Shown: piece after piece, positions 45,597 to 54,711 of the stretch
Layout of the letters: each line of letters starts with the position of its first letter
Position numbering within the stretch: the first letter of the stretch is position 1
Source: Prolixibacteraceae bacterium UBA1413
GTDB lineage: Bacteria > Bacteroidota > Bacteroidia > Bacteroidales > Prolixibacteraceae
Assembly (NCBI GenBank): GCA_002304925.1
Contig: DBPT01000015.1
Span: 62,001 to 126,000 of the forward strand
Length of the DNA stretch: 64,000 nucleotides
Direction of reading: 5' to 3'
The notes under the pieces: generated by a model
Told to the model about the DNA's origin: nothing
The model's database searches: none
Seen by the model: the letters and a program-made list of their open reading frames with translations, nothing else
Position numbers and translations under genes: made by a program

Positions 45597-45846
45597 ATGC
45601 TCATGAAATTGCTTTTCCCCGATACTCCGGAAGCAGGATTTCATCGGTAAAAGTAGCCTATTCTCCCTATTTAAAAAAGGGTTCTTCTCATCATTCACCC
45701 CATAATGGCCCCTTTTATCCCTGTATGACGGTTTATTCCCCCTTTGACGGACACCCGTCCCATTTATTTGGAGCCCTTTGTTTTGTGGTTTTGTTTTGCA
45801 AGGAAAGGTTCTCCTGCGAGGATGGCCTGATTGAAAAAAAATAGAA

Positions 45847-46989
45847 ATGGGCGAACGTTTTTTGGAGCCCGGAGGGTGGTTCAAACCCTTCAGTAATGGT
45901 CTCAGGGCTGATGAGGAATCACGTGGATTCCGGGTTGAGCAGTTTGTTTTTGAATCGGCGGGTGCGGGGCCTGCCGGAACAATCCAGGACGAGTTGTTAA
46001 GGCAGGATGAGGCTGTCGAGGAAAACCGCAGGTTCAACTATCCTATATTTATCCCCCGGAAAACAAATTCCGGGAAAAGAGTTCTTCTCCTGCTCCATGG
46101 TTTAAATGAACGGTACTGGGATAAATACCTGGTATGGGCAGAATACCTTGCACTCAACACGCGAAACCCAGTCATTCTCTTCCCGATAGCCTTTCATATG
46201 AACCGGGGACCTTCAGCCTGGCTAAATCCAAGAAGCATGAACCAGTTAGCAGAAATCCGCAGGAAAAAATCGGGCAATCCCGGATCGCTCAGTTTTGCCA
46301 ACGCCTTACTCAGCGAACGGCTGACGGAAGAACCCCTCAGATTTTATCAGAGTGGCAGGCAAACCATCGGGGATATCCTGAAGCTTACCCGTCAGATCGG
46401 TGAGGGAAAACATCCGCTTTTCCCCCCCGGAACGGAAATCGACCTGTTTGCCTATTCCATAGGCTCCTTTCTTGCAGAAATCATGCTGATGGCCAACCCC
46501 GGGAACCTTTTTTCCTCTACCCGGCTTTTTATCTTTTGCGGAGGAGCCATATTCAGACACATGTACGGTGAATCGAAACATATCATGGACAAAGTGGCCT
46601 ATGAACGGGTGCTCCGGTTTTATTGTGAAGAATGGTTTACCCTGGTGTCCAACGGGAATCCCCGGACCGATAATGAGGACGACCGATTGATCAGGGCTTT
46701 CAATGCCATGATCAGGCCTGAAATCCATCAGGAGGAGAGAGAACGTTTTTTTGATTCCTTTAAAAGCAGGATTTCGGGGATCTCCCTTCTGAAAGACAAG
46801 GTAATGCCTTATTCCGGAGTGGAAGCCTGTATGGGTAAGAAGCTTGCCGGTGAGTGTTTTGAACTGCTCGACTTCCCTTTCGAATACAGCCATGAAACAC
46901 CTTTTCCGGCCACGGGACGTGCCGACCTACCGCTGGTGGAGGCCTCCTTCCGGGAGGTTTTCCGGAAAAGCGCCGCTTTCCTGGCCTGA
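45847..46989 (+). CDS. DUF6051 family protein, alpha/beta-hydrolase-like
   Basis: A 380-aa cytoplasmic protein without signal peptide. An alpha/beta-hydrolase layout is visible: strand and oxyanion segment RVLLLLHGLNERYWDKYL (about 78-95) and a nucleophile elbow-like FAYSIGSFLAEIML (near 203-216; Y-S-I-G-S resembles GxSxG with the first Gly replaced). Near the end DFPFEYSHETPFP could supply the His. It matches what I know as DUF6051 in Bacteroidetes; the substrate is unknown. It is divergent from the LytTR gene, with about 200-250 nt between them. Confidence 0.72.
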   Translation: MGERFLEPGGWFKPFSNGLRADEESRGFRVEQFVFESAGAGPAGTIQDELLRQDEAVEENRRFNYPIFIPRKTNSGKRVLLLLHGLNERYWDKYLVWAEYLALNTRNPVILFPIAFHMNRGPSAWLNPRSMNQLAEIRRKKSGNPGSLSFANALLSERLTEEPLRFYQSGRQTIGDILKLTRQIGEGKHPLFPPGTEIDLFAYSIGSFLAEIMLMANPGNLFSSTRLFIFCGGAIFRHMYGESKHIMDKVAYERVLRFYCEEWFTLVSNGNPRTDNEDDRLIRAFNAMIRPEIHQEERERFFDSFKSRISGISLLKDKVMPYSGVEACMGKKLAGECFELLDFPFEYSHETPFPATGRADLPLVEASFREVFRKSAAFLA

Positions 46990-47072
46990 AAGTGAGGAGA
47001 AAAGTATATTCTGAAAAACTTGAAATTCAGGCAGGAAAACCGCAGACATGGACAATACTTCCATAAATCGGG

Positions 47073-47216
47073 CTCATGGTCGAGGACCAGAAAGATGCCA
47101 TTCTGTTCCTTCCGCAGGATTTTGACCTTTCCAAAGTTGACCACGGTGAAGCGGTTGTAATGTTCCAGCGAAGTGTGGACAAATTTGTTTTCGATGGTTT
47201 TCAGGGTGTTCCGGAT
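47073..47216 (-). pseudogene. Fragment of a second LytTR regulator gene
   Basis: On the minus strand this 144-bp stretch aligns without any gap to 44826-44969 of the intact LytTR gene. It encodes RNTLKTIENKFVHTSL, then EHYNRFTVVNFGKV, then KEQNGIFLVLDHE, with no stop. Two blocks of about 39 and 35 bp at its ends are identical to the intact gene while the centre is diverged. Neither the membrane part nor the LytTR end is present on the flanks, so it is a remnant of a duplicated or paralogous regulator. The rest of 46990-47323 shows no gene. Confidence 0.8.
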
Positions 47217-47298
47217 CTCCGGTTTCCTGACCTTGTCCCTCCGGGAGGTTTTCCGGGTGGTTTGACCCGAAAATCGTTCAGCACGTAGTTAAAAGGGT

Positions 47299-47306
47299 TA
47301 ATTTTG
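47299..47306 (+). promoter_or_regulatory. Candidate -7 element before the GH53 gene
   Basis: TAATTTTG fits TAnnTTTG, with TTC (47277-47279) in place of TTG at the correct 19-nt spacing. Its last G would be the GTG of the longer reading frame, which favours the ATG at 47324. Confidence 0.45.
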
Positions 47307-47323
47307 TGATAAATAAACCAGGC

Positions 47324-48769
47324 ATGAAAATGGAAATCGTGATATCGCTTCTGGCAGTGGTCATTCTGGCCGGGTGCCAGGCCGGACCATCCGGACAAAC
47401 CGGAGGAAAAACATCGGAAGAATACGCATCGGTGCGGCAGGTGGAAAGCGGAAAGCCGGTTCACGTCATGCTGACCAGTTACAGCACCACCCTGCGTGCC
47501 AATGGCGCCGACCAAACGATGATGCGGCTCACGGTGGCCGACAGTCTGGGCAGGGAGATCCTTTCGGCAAAGGATACCATCAGGATTACGATTGACGGAG
47601 AAGGCACAATGACGGACCTGCGGGGAAAACCTTTGGAAATCACTGCCGACACGGCAGGCAGAACGACGGCACAATTCATCCTCAAGGGAGGAGAAGCCGC
47701 ATTTTATTTCGTCACCGGCACCACACCGGGGAAGGTAAAGGTGGAAGCCTCCTCCGGAAAGCTGTGGCCCGGCTCCCACGAGTTGCACACCCTTCCGGGC
47801 GATTTTCTGATGATGACGCCCGACGAAAGCCAGCTCCCACGCACCACCAAACCCATTGACCGCATGATCGGCGCCGACATCTCATGGCTTCCCGAGATGG
47901 AGGACCAGGGGCGCAAACTCTTCGACAACGGGGTGGAAAAAGATGGCATCCTCCTGTTGCGCGACCATGGCTTTAACACTGTCAGACTGCGGATTTTTGT
48001 GAATCCCGGAAATGAAAAGGGCTATTCCCCGGGAAAGGGGTACTGCGGACTTTCACATACCCTGGCGATGGCCAAACGGGTAAAGGAAGCGGGAATGGAG
48101 CTGTTGCTCAACTTTCATTACAGCGATTACTGGGCTGACCCGCAGCAGCAGAACAAGCCGCAGGCCTGGGCCAGCGGGAATTTCGGCGCGCTGAAGGATT
48201 CCCTGGCGGTCCATACGGCCAGGGTGTTGCTCGCGCTGAAATTGCAGGGAACGATGCCCGCCATGGTGCAGGTGGGTAACGAGATCAACCACGGGATGCT
48301 CTGGCCCGACGGGCATATCGGGAATCCCGACAACCTGGCGGCCCTGCTTCGGGCCGGGGTGGAAGCCGTGGAATCGGTCGACCCCGCGATACCCGTCATG
48401 ATGCACATAGCCCTCGGCGGACAGCATGACGAGTCAGTCTTCTGGCTCGACAACATGATCGCCCGGGGCGTCCGGTTCGACATCATCGGGCTCTCTTACT
48501 ATCCGCGGTGGCACGGAACCCTCGACGACCTGAAAGCCAATTTGCTGGCACTTGCGGAACGGTACCACAAACCCCTCAACGTGGTGGAATACTCCTGGTA
48601 CAAGAAGGAAATCCACGACATTGTCTTCAGCCTTCCCGGCGACATGGGCAAGGGCACCTGCATCTGGGAACCCTTCCGCTGGGGAGAGACCACCACAAGC
48701 CGCCAGGGAGAAGTGAATGATTTGCTCCGTATTTACAATGATATTGCAGCCCGGTATCTGACCCCATGA
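47324..48769 (+). CDS. Endo-beta-1,4-galactanase, GH53, with N-terminal Big-type domain (lipoprotein)
   Basis: A 481-aa lipoprotein (signal ending VILAGC). An Ig-like bacterial Big domain covers about 38-155 (TSYSTTLRANGADQTMMRLT). The GH53 (beta/alpha)8 domain runs from about 172 (GADISWLPEMEDQG) to the end, with DHGFNTVRLRIFVNP, NFHYSDYWADP, acid/base Glu320 in QVGNEINHGMLWP and nucleophile Glu422 in NVVEYSWY. It hydrolyses beta-1,4-galactan side chains of rhamnogalacturonan I, matching the PL11 lyases of the PUL. The reading frame opens at a GTG at 47306, but I choose the ATG at 47324. Confidence 0.93.
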   Translation: MKMEIVISLLAVVILAGCQAGPSGQTGGKTSEEYASVRQVESGKPVHVMLTSYSTTLRANGADQTMMRLTVADSLGREILSAKDTIRITIDGEGTMTDLRGKPLEITADTAGRTTAQFILKGGEAAFYFVTGTTPGKVKVEASSGKLWPGSHELHTLPGDFLMMTPDESQLPRTTKPIDRMIGADISWLPEMEDQGRKLFDNGVEKDGILLLRDHGFNTVRLRIFVNPGNEKGYSPGKGYCGLSHTLAMAKRVKEAGMELLLNFHYSDYWADPQQQNKPQAWASGNFGALKDSLAVHTARVLLALKLQGTMPAMVQVGNEINHGMLWPDGHIGNPDNLAALLRAGVEAVESVDPAIPVMMHIALGGQHDESVFWLDNMIARGVRFDIIGLSYYPRWHGTLDDLKANLLALAERYHKPLNVVEYSWYKKEIHDIVFSLPGDMGKGTCIWEPFRWGETTTSRQGEVNDLLRIYNDIAARYLTP

Positions 48770-48865
48770 TGCCGGCCATGCAGGGCCTATTGAAAATTCC
48801 CGGATCAAAAGCAACTTTTTGGCATTGAATCCCGTCTAAAGTAATAAATACCATTCCACAGCAAA

Positions 48866-49339
48866 ATGAAACACTTGTTAATGACATTGGCCGTGACCAT
48901 CCTCATGATGGCAGCCGCCTGCAGCAGTGACAACGGTGACCATGCCGAACCGGCAGCCATAACCCTGGTGAAAACCATCCCGGGAGGTTGTAACAACATG
49001 GGATTTGTTAACCAGAAGAGCGCCGCCGCGGAAAGTAGCGACACGGTGATTTTCAGCATCCGGAAGGATACCCTGGTTATGTTCACCGGCATCAATTACA
49101 TCTGCTGCGCCCCCTTCAGAACGGAACACATACTCCTGAACGACTCCCTCATCGTCACGCTCACCGACCAGTGCAACTATCCGCAAGAAAACTGCTATTG
49201 CAGATGCATGTGTTATTACACCTGGGAGTTTCTTTTTACCGGTTTTCCGGATGGCACAAATCCCGGATTCCGGGTAATCCTGGATGATCCGCGGCAGAAA
49301 GAACCGGTAACCCTTTTTAAGGGAAGCGTTACATTTTGA
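48866..49339 (+). CDS. Cysteine-rich lipoprotein of unknown function
   Basis: A 157-aa protein with lipoprotein signal (MMAAACSSD, Cys near 19) and nine further cysteines, clustered in NYICCAPF, DQCNYPQENCYCRCMCYY and IPGGCNN. The pattern suggests disulfides or metal binding in the periplasm. The order strand-rich Ser/Thr segments, CC pair, CYCRC cluster, and C-terminal GFPDGTNPGFRVILDD is not one I recognise. It lies between GH53 and GH31 on the same strand, with gaps of about 100 and 84 nt, so it may be part of the same unit. Confidence 0.7.
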   Translation: MKHLLMTLAVTILMMAAACSSDNGDHAEPAAITLVKTIPGGCNNMGFVNQKSAAAESSDTVIFSIRKDTLVMFTGINYICCAPFRTEHILLNDSLIVTLTDQCNYPQENCYCRCMCYYTWEFLFTGFPDGTNPGFRVILDDPRQKEPVTLFKGSVTF

Positions 49340-49349
49340 GATAATTTCC

Positions 49350-49357
49350 TATTTTTG
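49350..49357 (+). promoter_or_regulatory. Candidate -7 element before the GH31 gene
   Basis: TATTTTTG fits TAnnTTTG, 66 nt before the ATG. No TTG is seen 19 nt upstream. Confidence 0.35.
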
Positions 49358-49422
49358 GCTGAAATCGGACCCGGAAAGGAATGACGAATTTCCGCCGGGA
49401 TTATTAATTTAACCTGTAACCT

Positions 49423-52266
49423 ATGAAGAAACTATGGCTCCTGGTGGTCATGTGCCTGGCTTTGGCATCCTGTACCCAACAATCCTGGGAAAAAACGCAG
49501 AACGGGGCGGTCATCCGGCTGAAAGCGGCTTCTAAAAGTGAAGCATCGACGGTGAAGGTCAGCGTCGTCAACGACAACATCATCAGGGTGACCGCGGTTC
49601 CCGGGAAAAGCTTCAGCAAAGCCGGAAGCCTGGTGGTCATCGATCAGGAGACAACACCGCAGTTCACGGTCCTCAAAGAGGAAGGATCCATCATTGTGGC
49701 CACTTCCGGGGTGAATGCCAGGGTGTCGCTGGCCACTGGGCAGGTCACCTTCACCGGTGAAGACGGAAGCTTGCTTTTACAGGAGCGGGAAGGAGGACGC
49801 CGTTTTACACCCTTCGAGGCGGAAGGCACCCAGGGGTACACCATGCAGCAGGTATGGGAATCGCCCGCCAACGAAGCCTTTTTCGGGCTGGGACAGCACC
49901 AGTCGGACGAGTTCAACTACAAAGGGCGCAATGAGGAGCTCTTCCAGTACAACACCAAGGTATCGCTTCCGGTGGTGGTTTCCGACCGCAATTACGCCAT
50001 CCTGTGGGACAACTACTCCCTTTCCAGGTTTGGCGATCCGCGTGAATATGCCAACCTTGACCTTTTCAAACTTTACAATGCCAAAGGAGAAGAGGGCGGA
50101 TTGACAGCCACCTACCTCACCAATTCCGACCCCGGAAACATCTTCGTGGAAAGGACGGAAGCCGCCATAGACTACGAAAATCTGGAGACAGTAAAGAATT
50201 TCCCCGAAGGGTTCCGCTTCAACAATTCCACGATCGTCTGGGAAGGAGAAATGGAACCTGCCGAAAGCGGCCTCTTCCATTTCAAGCTTTACTATGCCGG
50301 CTACACGAAGGTGTGGCTTGACGGGGAGCCGGTGGTTTCCGAGCGGTGGCGTACGGCCTGGAATCCAAACAGTTATAAGTTCAAGAAGGAGATGGAAGCC
50401 GGCAGGCGGTATCCTGTGAAGGTGGAGTGGCGACCCGACGGCGGGATCTCCTACTTAGGGCTGAAGGTACTGAGTCCCCGTCCTGCGGAAGAGCAGAACG
50501 CCCTTTCCTTCTGGTCGGAAATGGGGGACCAGATCGACTACTATTTCATCAGGGGGAACAACAGTGACGAGGTGATCAGCGGCTACCGCACCCTTACCGG
50601 GAAAGCGCAGATCATGCCCAAATGGGCAATGGGATATTGGCAGAGCCGCGAGCGTTACAAAACCGGCGACGAGTTGCTGGAAGCCGTCAACGAATACCGC
50701 CAGCGCGGCATTCCCCTCGACAACATCGTCCTCGACTGGTTCTACTGGCCCGAAGACTCCTGGGGATCGCACCAGTTCGATGCCGCCCGTTTTCCCGATC
50801 CCACGGCTATGGTCGACAGTGTCCACCGCCTCAACGCCCGCATCATGATCTCAGTATGGCCGAAATTTTATTATACCACCGACCATTACAAGGCTTTCGA
50901 CGGAAAAGGGTGGATGTACCGCCGGGCCACCCGGGACAGCATCCGTGACTGGGTCGGCAGAGGGTATATCGGCTCCTTCTATGATGCTTACAACCCAGAA
51001 GCCCGGAAACTCTTCTGGAACCAGATGAAGGAGAACCTCTACCCCAAAGGTTTTGACGCCTGGTGGATGGATGCTTCGGAACCCGACATCCTTTCCAATG
51101 CCAGCATCAACTACCGGAAGTCGCTGATGACTCCTACTGCCCTGGGGCCTTCCGCGAAATATTTCAACGCCTATGCCCTGGTGAATGCCGAAGCCATTTA
51201 CAACGGCCAGAGGGAAGCCGATCCTGACCGGAGGGTTTTCCTGCTCACGCGCTCGGGATTCCCCGGATTGCAGCGCTATTCCACGGCCACCTGGAGCGGC
51301 GACATAGGCACCCGCTGGGAGGATATGAAAGCTCAGATCTCCGCCGGACTTAATTTCGCCATCTCGGGAATTCCCTACTGGACCATGGACATCGGCGGCT
51401 TCTGCGTCGAAAACCGTTACACCCGGGCACGGGAAGGTTCCGAAGACCTTGAGGAGTGGCGCGAGCTGAACACCCGCTGGCACCAGTTCGGGGCATTCTG
51501 CCCCCTCTATCGCAGCCACGGACAGTTCCCCTTCCGCGAAATCTACAACATCGCCCCCGAAAACCATCCCGCCTACAAAACCATGGTATGGTACAACAAA
51601 TTCCGTTACCGGCTGATGCCCTATGTCTATACCCTGGCAGGCATGACCTGGCATAACGACTATACCATCATGCGGCCCCTGGTGATGGACTTCAACGGTG
51701 ACATAACCGTCAATAACATCGGCGACCAGTACATGTTCGGTCCCTCGCTGATGGTGGCCCCGGTGTATGAATATAAAGCCCGCACCCGGGAAGTCTATTT
51801 CCCGGCGGCCACGGGATGGTACGACCTCTATTCCGGACAATTCCTGACCGGCGGGGAGTACCGCACCGTCGACGCTCCCTATGAGAAAATGCCCCTTTAT
51901 GTGCGTGAAGGAGCCATCCTCCCCTTCGGACCCGAAATTACCAGTACCGCTGAAAAAGCAGCCGACCCCGTCACCCTGTACGTCTACACCGGCAGGGATG
52001 GCGCTTTCACCCTCTACGAGGACGAAGGGGTCAACTATGACTATGAAAAGGGGGAATTCAGCACCATTCCCATCACCTGGGACGATGCCGCCGGAAAGCT
52101 CACCATCGGGGCACGCCAGGGATCCTGGAACGGGATGCCCGAAACCCGGACCTTTAACGTGATGTGGATCTCCAAAGAGCAACCGCAAGCCTTTGACCTT
52201 TCGGCAGTTCCCCGGGCTTCGGTGACTTATGACGGCACCGCCGTATCGCTGCTAAGAAATCCCTGA
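49423..52266 (+). CDS. GH31 alpha-glycosidase (alpha-xylosidase-like) with inserted PA14 domain, lipoprotein
   Basis: A 947-aa lipoprotein (LALASC, Cys 17). N-terminal beta-sandwich (to about 235) with FFGLGQHQSDEFNYKG. A PA14 domain is inserted about 240-350 (VWEGEMEPAESGLFHF, YTKVWLDGEPVVSERW). The GH31 barrel runs about 370-720, with nucleophile Asp550 in DAWWMDASEPD and acid/base Asp627 in TWSGDIGTRWEDMK; C-terminal beta domains follow. PA14-bearing GH31 enzymes in Bacteroidetes include xyloglucan alpha-xylosidases, and the same layout is seen here; alpha-glucosidase or other activity is possible. It would act in the periplasm or at the surface on imported or released oligosaccharides. 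Confidence 0.9.
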   Translation: MKKLWLLVVMCLALASCTQQSWEKTQNGAVIRLKAASKSEASTVKVSVVNDNIIRVTAVPGKSFSKAGSLVVIDQETTPQFTVLKEEGSIIVATSGVNARVSLATGQVTFTGEDGSLLLQEREGGRRFTPFEAEGTQGYTMQQVWESPANEAFFGLGQHQSDEFNYKGRNEELFQYNTKVSLPVVVSDRNYAILWDNYSLSRFGDPREYANLDLFKLYNAKGEEGGLTATYLTNSDPGNIFVERTEAAIDYENLETVKNFPEGFRFNNSTIVWEGEMEPAESGLFHFKLYYAGYTKVWLDGEPVVSERWRTAWNPNSYKFKKEMEAGRRYPVKVEWRPDGGISYLGLKVLSPRPAEEQNALSFWSEMGDQIDYYFIRGNNSDEVISGYRTLTGKAQIMPKWAMGYWQSRERYKTGDELLEAVNEYRQRGIPLDNIVLDWFYWPEDSWGSHQFDAARFPDPTAMVDSVHRLNARIMISVWPKFYYTTDHYKAFDGKGWMYRRATRDSIRDWVGRGYIGSFYDAYNPEARKLFWNQMKENLYPKGFDAWWMDASEPDILSNASINYRKSLMTPTALGPSAKYFNAYALVNAEAIYNGQREADPDRRVFLLTRSGFPGLQRYSTATWSGDIGTRWEDMKAQISAGLNFAISGIPYWTMDIGGFCVENRYTRAREGSEDLEEWRELNTRWHQFGAFCPLYRSHGQFPFREIYNIAPENHPAYKTMVWYNKFRYRLMPYVYTLAGMTWHNDYTIMRPLVMDFNGDITVNNIGDQYMFGPSLMVAPVYEYKARTREVYFPAATGWYDLYSGQFLTGGEYRTVDAPYEKMPLYVREGAILPFGPEITSTAEKAADPVTLYVYTGRDGAFTLYEDEGVNYDYEKGEFSTIPITWDDAAGKLTIGARQGSWNGMPETRTFNVMWISKEQPQAFDLSAVPRASVTYDGTAVSLLRNP

Positions 52267-52389
52267 CCTCAACGGACTGCTTAACAGGTGGAGATCCGTA
52301 CCCGACAATGTAAGACGCCCCGGAGGATTACCCCTCCTGAAAGAGAATTTCCACGATCCTGTATAACCGGAAACCCCTGCTTTTGGTAA

Positions 52390-52687
52390 ATGGAACAGGG
52401 TTGTGAATGGCCGGGAAATGAACCGCTGATGCGGCAGTACCACGACGAGGAATGGGGAGTGCCTTGCACGACGAACGTTAACTTTTTAAATTCCGGGGAG
52501 CGCATTGACTACATCTCTCTTTGTGCAAGGTAAGCACTAATGCCTGGTCTCCGCTATTGGCAGATCCGGTGTTGAAACCCGTCGAACTCATCCCGTTTTC
52601 GCAGAATTCGTTTCCCCGCTGCTCTGCGTTGGGGAGTTTCAATTTCTGGTACTGGAGGGATCCCAGGGGGGGACTGAGCTGCCAGAA
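52390..52687 (+). pseudogene. tag: Decayed DNA-3-methyladenine glycosylase I (tag)
   Basis: The start reads GCEWPGNEPLMRQYHDEEWG, the family's N-terminal signature. After VP the frame must shift by one base to continue LHDER, a stop codon replaces the next residue, and LFKF follows. About 150 bp later (from about 52640) EFQFLVLEGSQGG and, after one more shift in a G-run, LSCQNS resemble the family's LFEFL-LEG-QAGLSW segment. Frameshifts, stop and an intervening unrelated stretch show a dead gene. Nothing else is seen in 52267-52693. Confidence 0.75.
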
Positions 52688-52693
52688 TTCTGA

Positions 52694-53332
52694 TTACCAA
52701 ACCCACCAGGGAGCCTTTGCATATTCCGCATACACCAGAATATCAAACAGGGCGTGGGCAGCCACCGAAGGCCAAACACTCCGGGAAAAATGCCTGAGTG
52801 CGGAAAATAAAATCCCCACGATAAAAGTCCAGTAAGCCAGAAACCAGACATCAACAGTCGAAGGGACCGCTGGGGAGAGAAAGAGGCTACATTTGTACCC
52901 GGTATGCGCCAGACTGCTGAATACAACCGATAACAGTCCGTTGACAGGTCTGACGTATTCCTGGATGAATCCCCTGAATACCAGCTCCTCCGTGCTCCCG
53001 ATCAACGCAGCAACCAACGTGAAGAAGAAGAAAGAGCCGGGCAGGAGGCTGATGTCGAGGTACCTTCGGTACAGGAGGGCAACGAGCACACCCATGAGGG
53101 AACCCACCAGGAGGTACAACCAGGTCCTCCCTCTGTGAATCGCTTCTCCCGTTATTTTTTTAAGATCACCGGGTGAGCTTAGATTGCTGCTGAAAATAAA
53201 CGCCGGAACCAAAAGCCCCAGCAGTGCCACCCATCTTACAGGAAACTCATAATGGATAAACCCTGCAAATACCATGCACGCCAGGCTGCTTACTACAGCC
53301 TGCAACAGCAACCGCCGGTTTTTCTTAAGCAT
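52694..53332 (-). CDS. CPBP family intramembrane metalloprotease
   Basis: A 212-aa membrane protein with about seven hydrophobic segments. The CPBP (Abi/CAAX-protease-like) motifs are present: EExxxR in STEELVFRGFIQE (about 113-125), FSSLAHTGYK (FxxxH), and HALFDIL near the C-terminus (H with Asp in the Asn position). Such proteases process membrane peptides or proteins; partner unknown. It starts 2 nt after the LRR gene, so the two form an operon, and the LRR protein may be a substrate or partner. Confidence 0.88.
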   Translation of the reverse strand: MLKKNRRLLLQAVVSSLACMVFAGFIHYEFPVRWVALLGLLVPAFIFSSNLSSPGDLKKITGEAIHRGRTWLYLLVGSLMGVLVALLYRRYLDISLLPGSFFFFTLVAALIGSTEELVFRGFIQEYVRPVNGLLSVVFSSLAHTGYKCSLFLSPAVPSTVDVWFLAYWTFIVGILFSALRHFSRSVWPSVAAHALFDILVYAEYAKAPWWVW

Positions 53333-53334
53333 TG

Positions 53335-54711
53335 TTAAAGACCGGAAAACTTTCTTTTATGAATTCTGTTCCGTTGAATTTGGTCCAGGAACCTGATGAT
53401 GATGATCAGCGGAATGATCAGCAACAGCCAGCCCGATCCCAGACAGAAGCCTTGGTTGGCCACAATGCGCGTTCCGGACAGGGCATTTTCGATTTCAGCT
53501 TTGTTTTCCTGAAGATAGGTATCAGGCAGGGACAGGTATTCCAGGTTTGTCAGTGTTTTAATGGTTTCGATGTCGGTTACTGAATCGGTAATGATCAGCC
53601 CGCGGAGGTTTTCCAATGTGGCCAACCTTTGAAAACTGCTCACGGTGTCGTTGTCAATTATTTCGATGACTTCCAGTCGGGGGTTCGATGATATAAAAGC
53701 ATCGAATTCTTCCTGGACGACCTTTCCGTCAACAGAGATCCAGCGGAGTGCGGGCAATCTGATCTGACCGGGATCAACCACCCTTTCCACGCCCGTCACC
53801 GACACAACTTCCAGCTTCTGGTGGTTGTTAATCAGATCACCATGCAGGATCACATCGGGTCCGAACACCAAGAGTTCTTTCAGCTTTTCCAAAGGATTCA
53901 GGATGGCCAGGTCAAAGGTCCCTGATTTGTTGATCACCACTTTTTGGATCTGCCGGTTGTTTGCCAGGAACTCATTGGTCAGGGAGACATTTCTTTCTAC
54001 GTCTGACAGAATAATCTGTTTCAACGAGGGAATTGCCGGCAGAGGTTCACTGAAAATAGTGTCTCCGGGTGTCGTCATCAGGATTTCGAGATTGGTCATC
54101 CCGGATAAAATTCCGTAATCATCGGGGTTAAGAGTGGGTCCGATCAGATACCGGGGATTGAAAACCTGAAGTATGCCCGATAGGTCACTCAGATTTCCGG
54201 AGTAAAGAAATCCCACATCCGGTTTGTCTTTGACAACACTTTGCAGAAAGGGCAGGAAATTGCCGGGAGATTGTGAATTGATGCTGATAAACTGAAGGTT
54301 TGAAAGGTCCCATTCCTCCGGATAGGCGGACCATGAATTCATTATGCCGCTATCGGGGAGTTCAATCAGGAAAATTTTTCCATTAACAAACACAAGGTTG
54401 TCGTCCCGGTTGAATGAGAACTTAGTTGTTGCCATGTCCCCGTTCCAGACAAAAACAGCCTCATCGCACGTAAACAGGTCTCCGTTGCTGCCCAATAATG
54501 CGGCAGGCTGAAGGCTGTCCGATCTGGTGCTGACCAGATAGAAGGATTTGGTAAAGTTGTTTACATTTTCAATTCCCCGGAATTCAAGCAGGGTGTAGGC
54601 TTCCCGCAATGCATTACAGGATGTGAAAAACAGGAGCAGCAGGGCAAGAGAGGATAAAAGGGGGTAACTTGCACGTGGTCCGGGTTTTGAACCGGGAATC
54701 AGGTTGTTCAT
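53335..54711 (-). CDS. Leucine-rich-repeat lipoprotein/membrane protein
   Basis: A 458-aa protein with a lipoprotein-like signal (LALLLLFFTSC, Cys near 32). The extracytoplasmic part is leucine-rich: MTNLEILMTTPGDTIF, IPSLKQIILSDVERNV, LEKLKELLVFGPDVIL, LENLRGLIITDSVTDIETI, LTNLEYLSLPDTYLQ. It ends with a transmembrane helix (WLLLIIPLIIIIRFLDQ) and a short basic tail, so the protein may be anchored at both ends. It lies directly upstream of the CPBP protease (2-nt gap). Function not recognised. Confidence 0.72.
   Translation of the reverse strand: MNNLIPGSKPGPRASYPLLSSLALLLLFFTSCNALREAYTLLEFRGIENVNNFTKSFYLVSTRSDSLQPAALLGSNGDLFTCDEAVFVWNGDMATTKFSFNRDDNLVFVNGKIFLIELPDSGIMNSWSAYPEEWDLSNLQFISINSQSPGNFLPFLQSVVKDKPDVGFLYSGNLSDLSGILQVFNPRYLIGPTLNPDDYGILSGMTNLEILMTTPGDTIFSEPLPAIPSLKQIILSDVERNVSLTNEFLANNRQIQKVVINKSGTFDLAILNPLEKLKELLVFGPDVILHGDLINNHQKLEVVSVTGVERVVDPGQIRLPALRWISVDGKVVQEEFDAFISSNPRLEVIEIIDNDTVSSFQRLATLENLRGLIITDSVTDIETIKTLTNLEYLSLPDTYLQENKAEIENALSGTRIVANQGFCLGSGWLLLIIPLIIIIRFLDQIQRNRIHKRKFSGL

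Noticed and set aside
46809..47144. 111-codon minus-strand frame containing LytTR-like residues
   Set aside because: Only its first part is LytTR-like, and the rest runs antisense through the DUF6051 gene; the real object is the 47073-47216 remnant.
50851..52188. 445-codon antisense frame over the GH31 gene
   Set aside because: Shadow of the GH31 coding strand; Gly/Val/His-rich product without a recognisable domain or start context.
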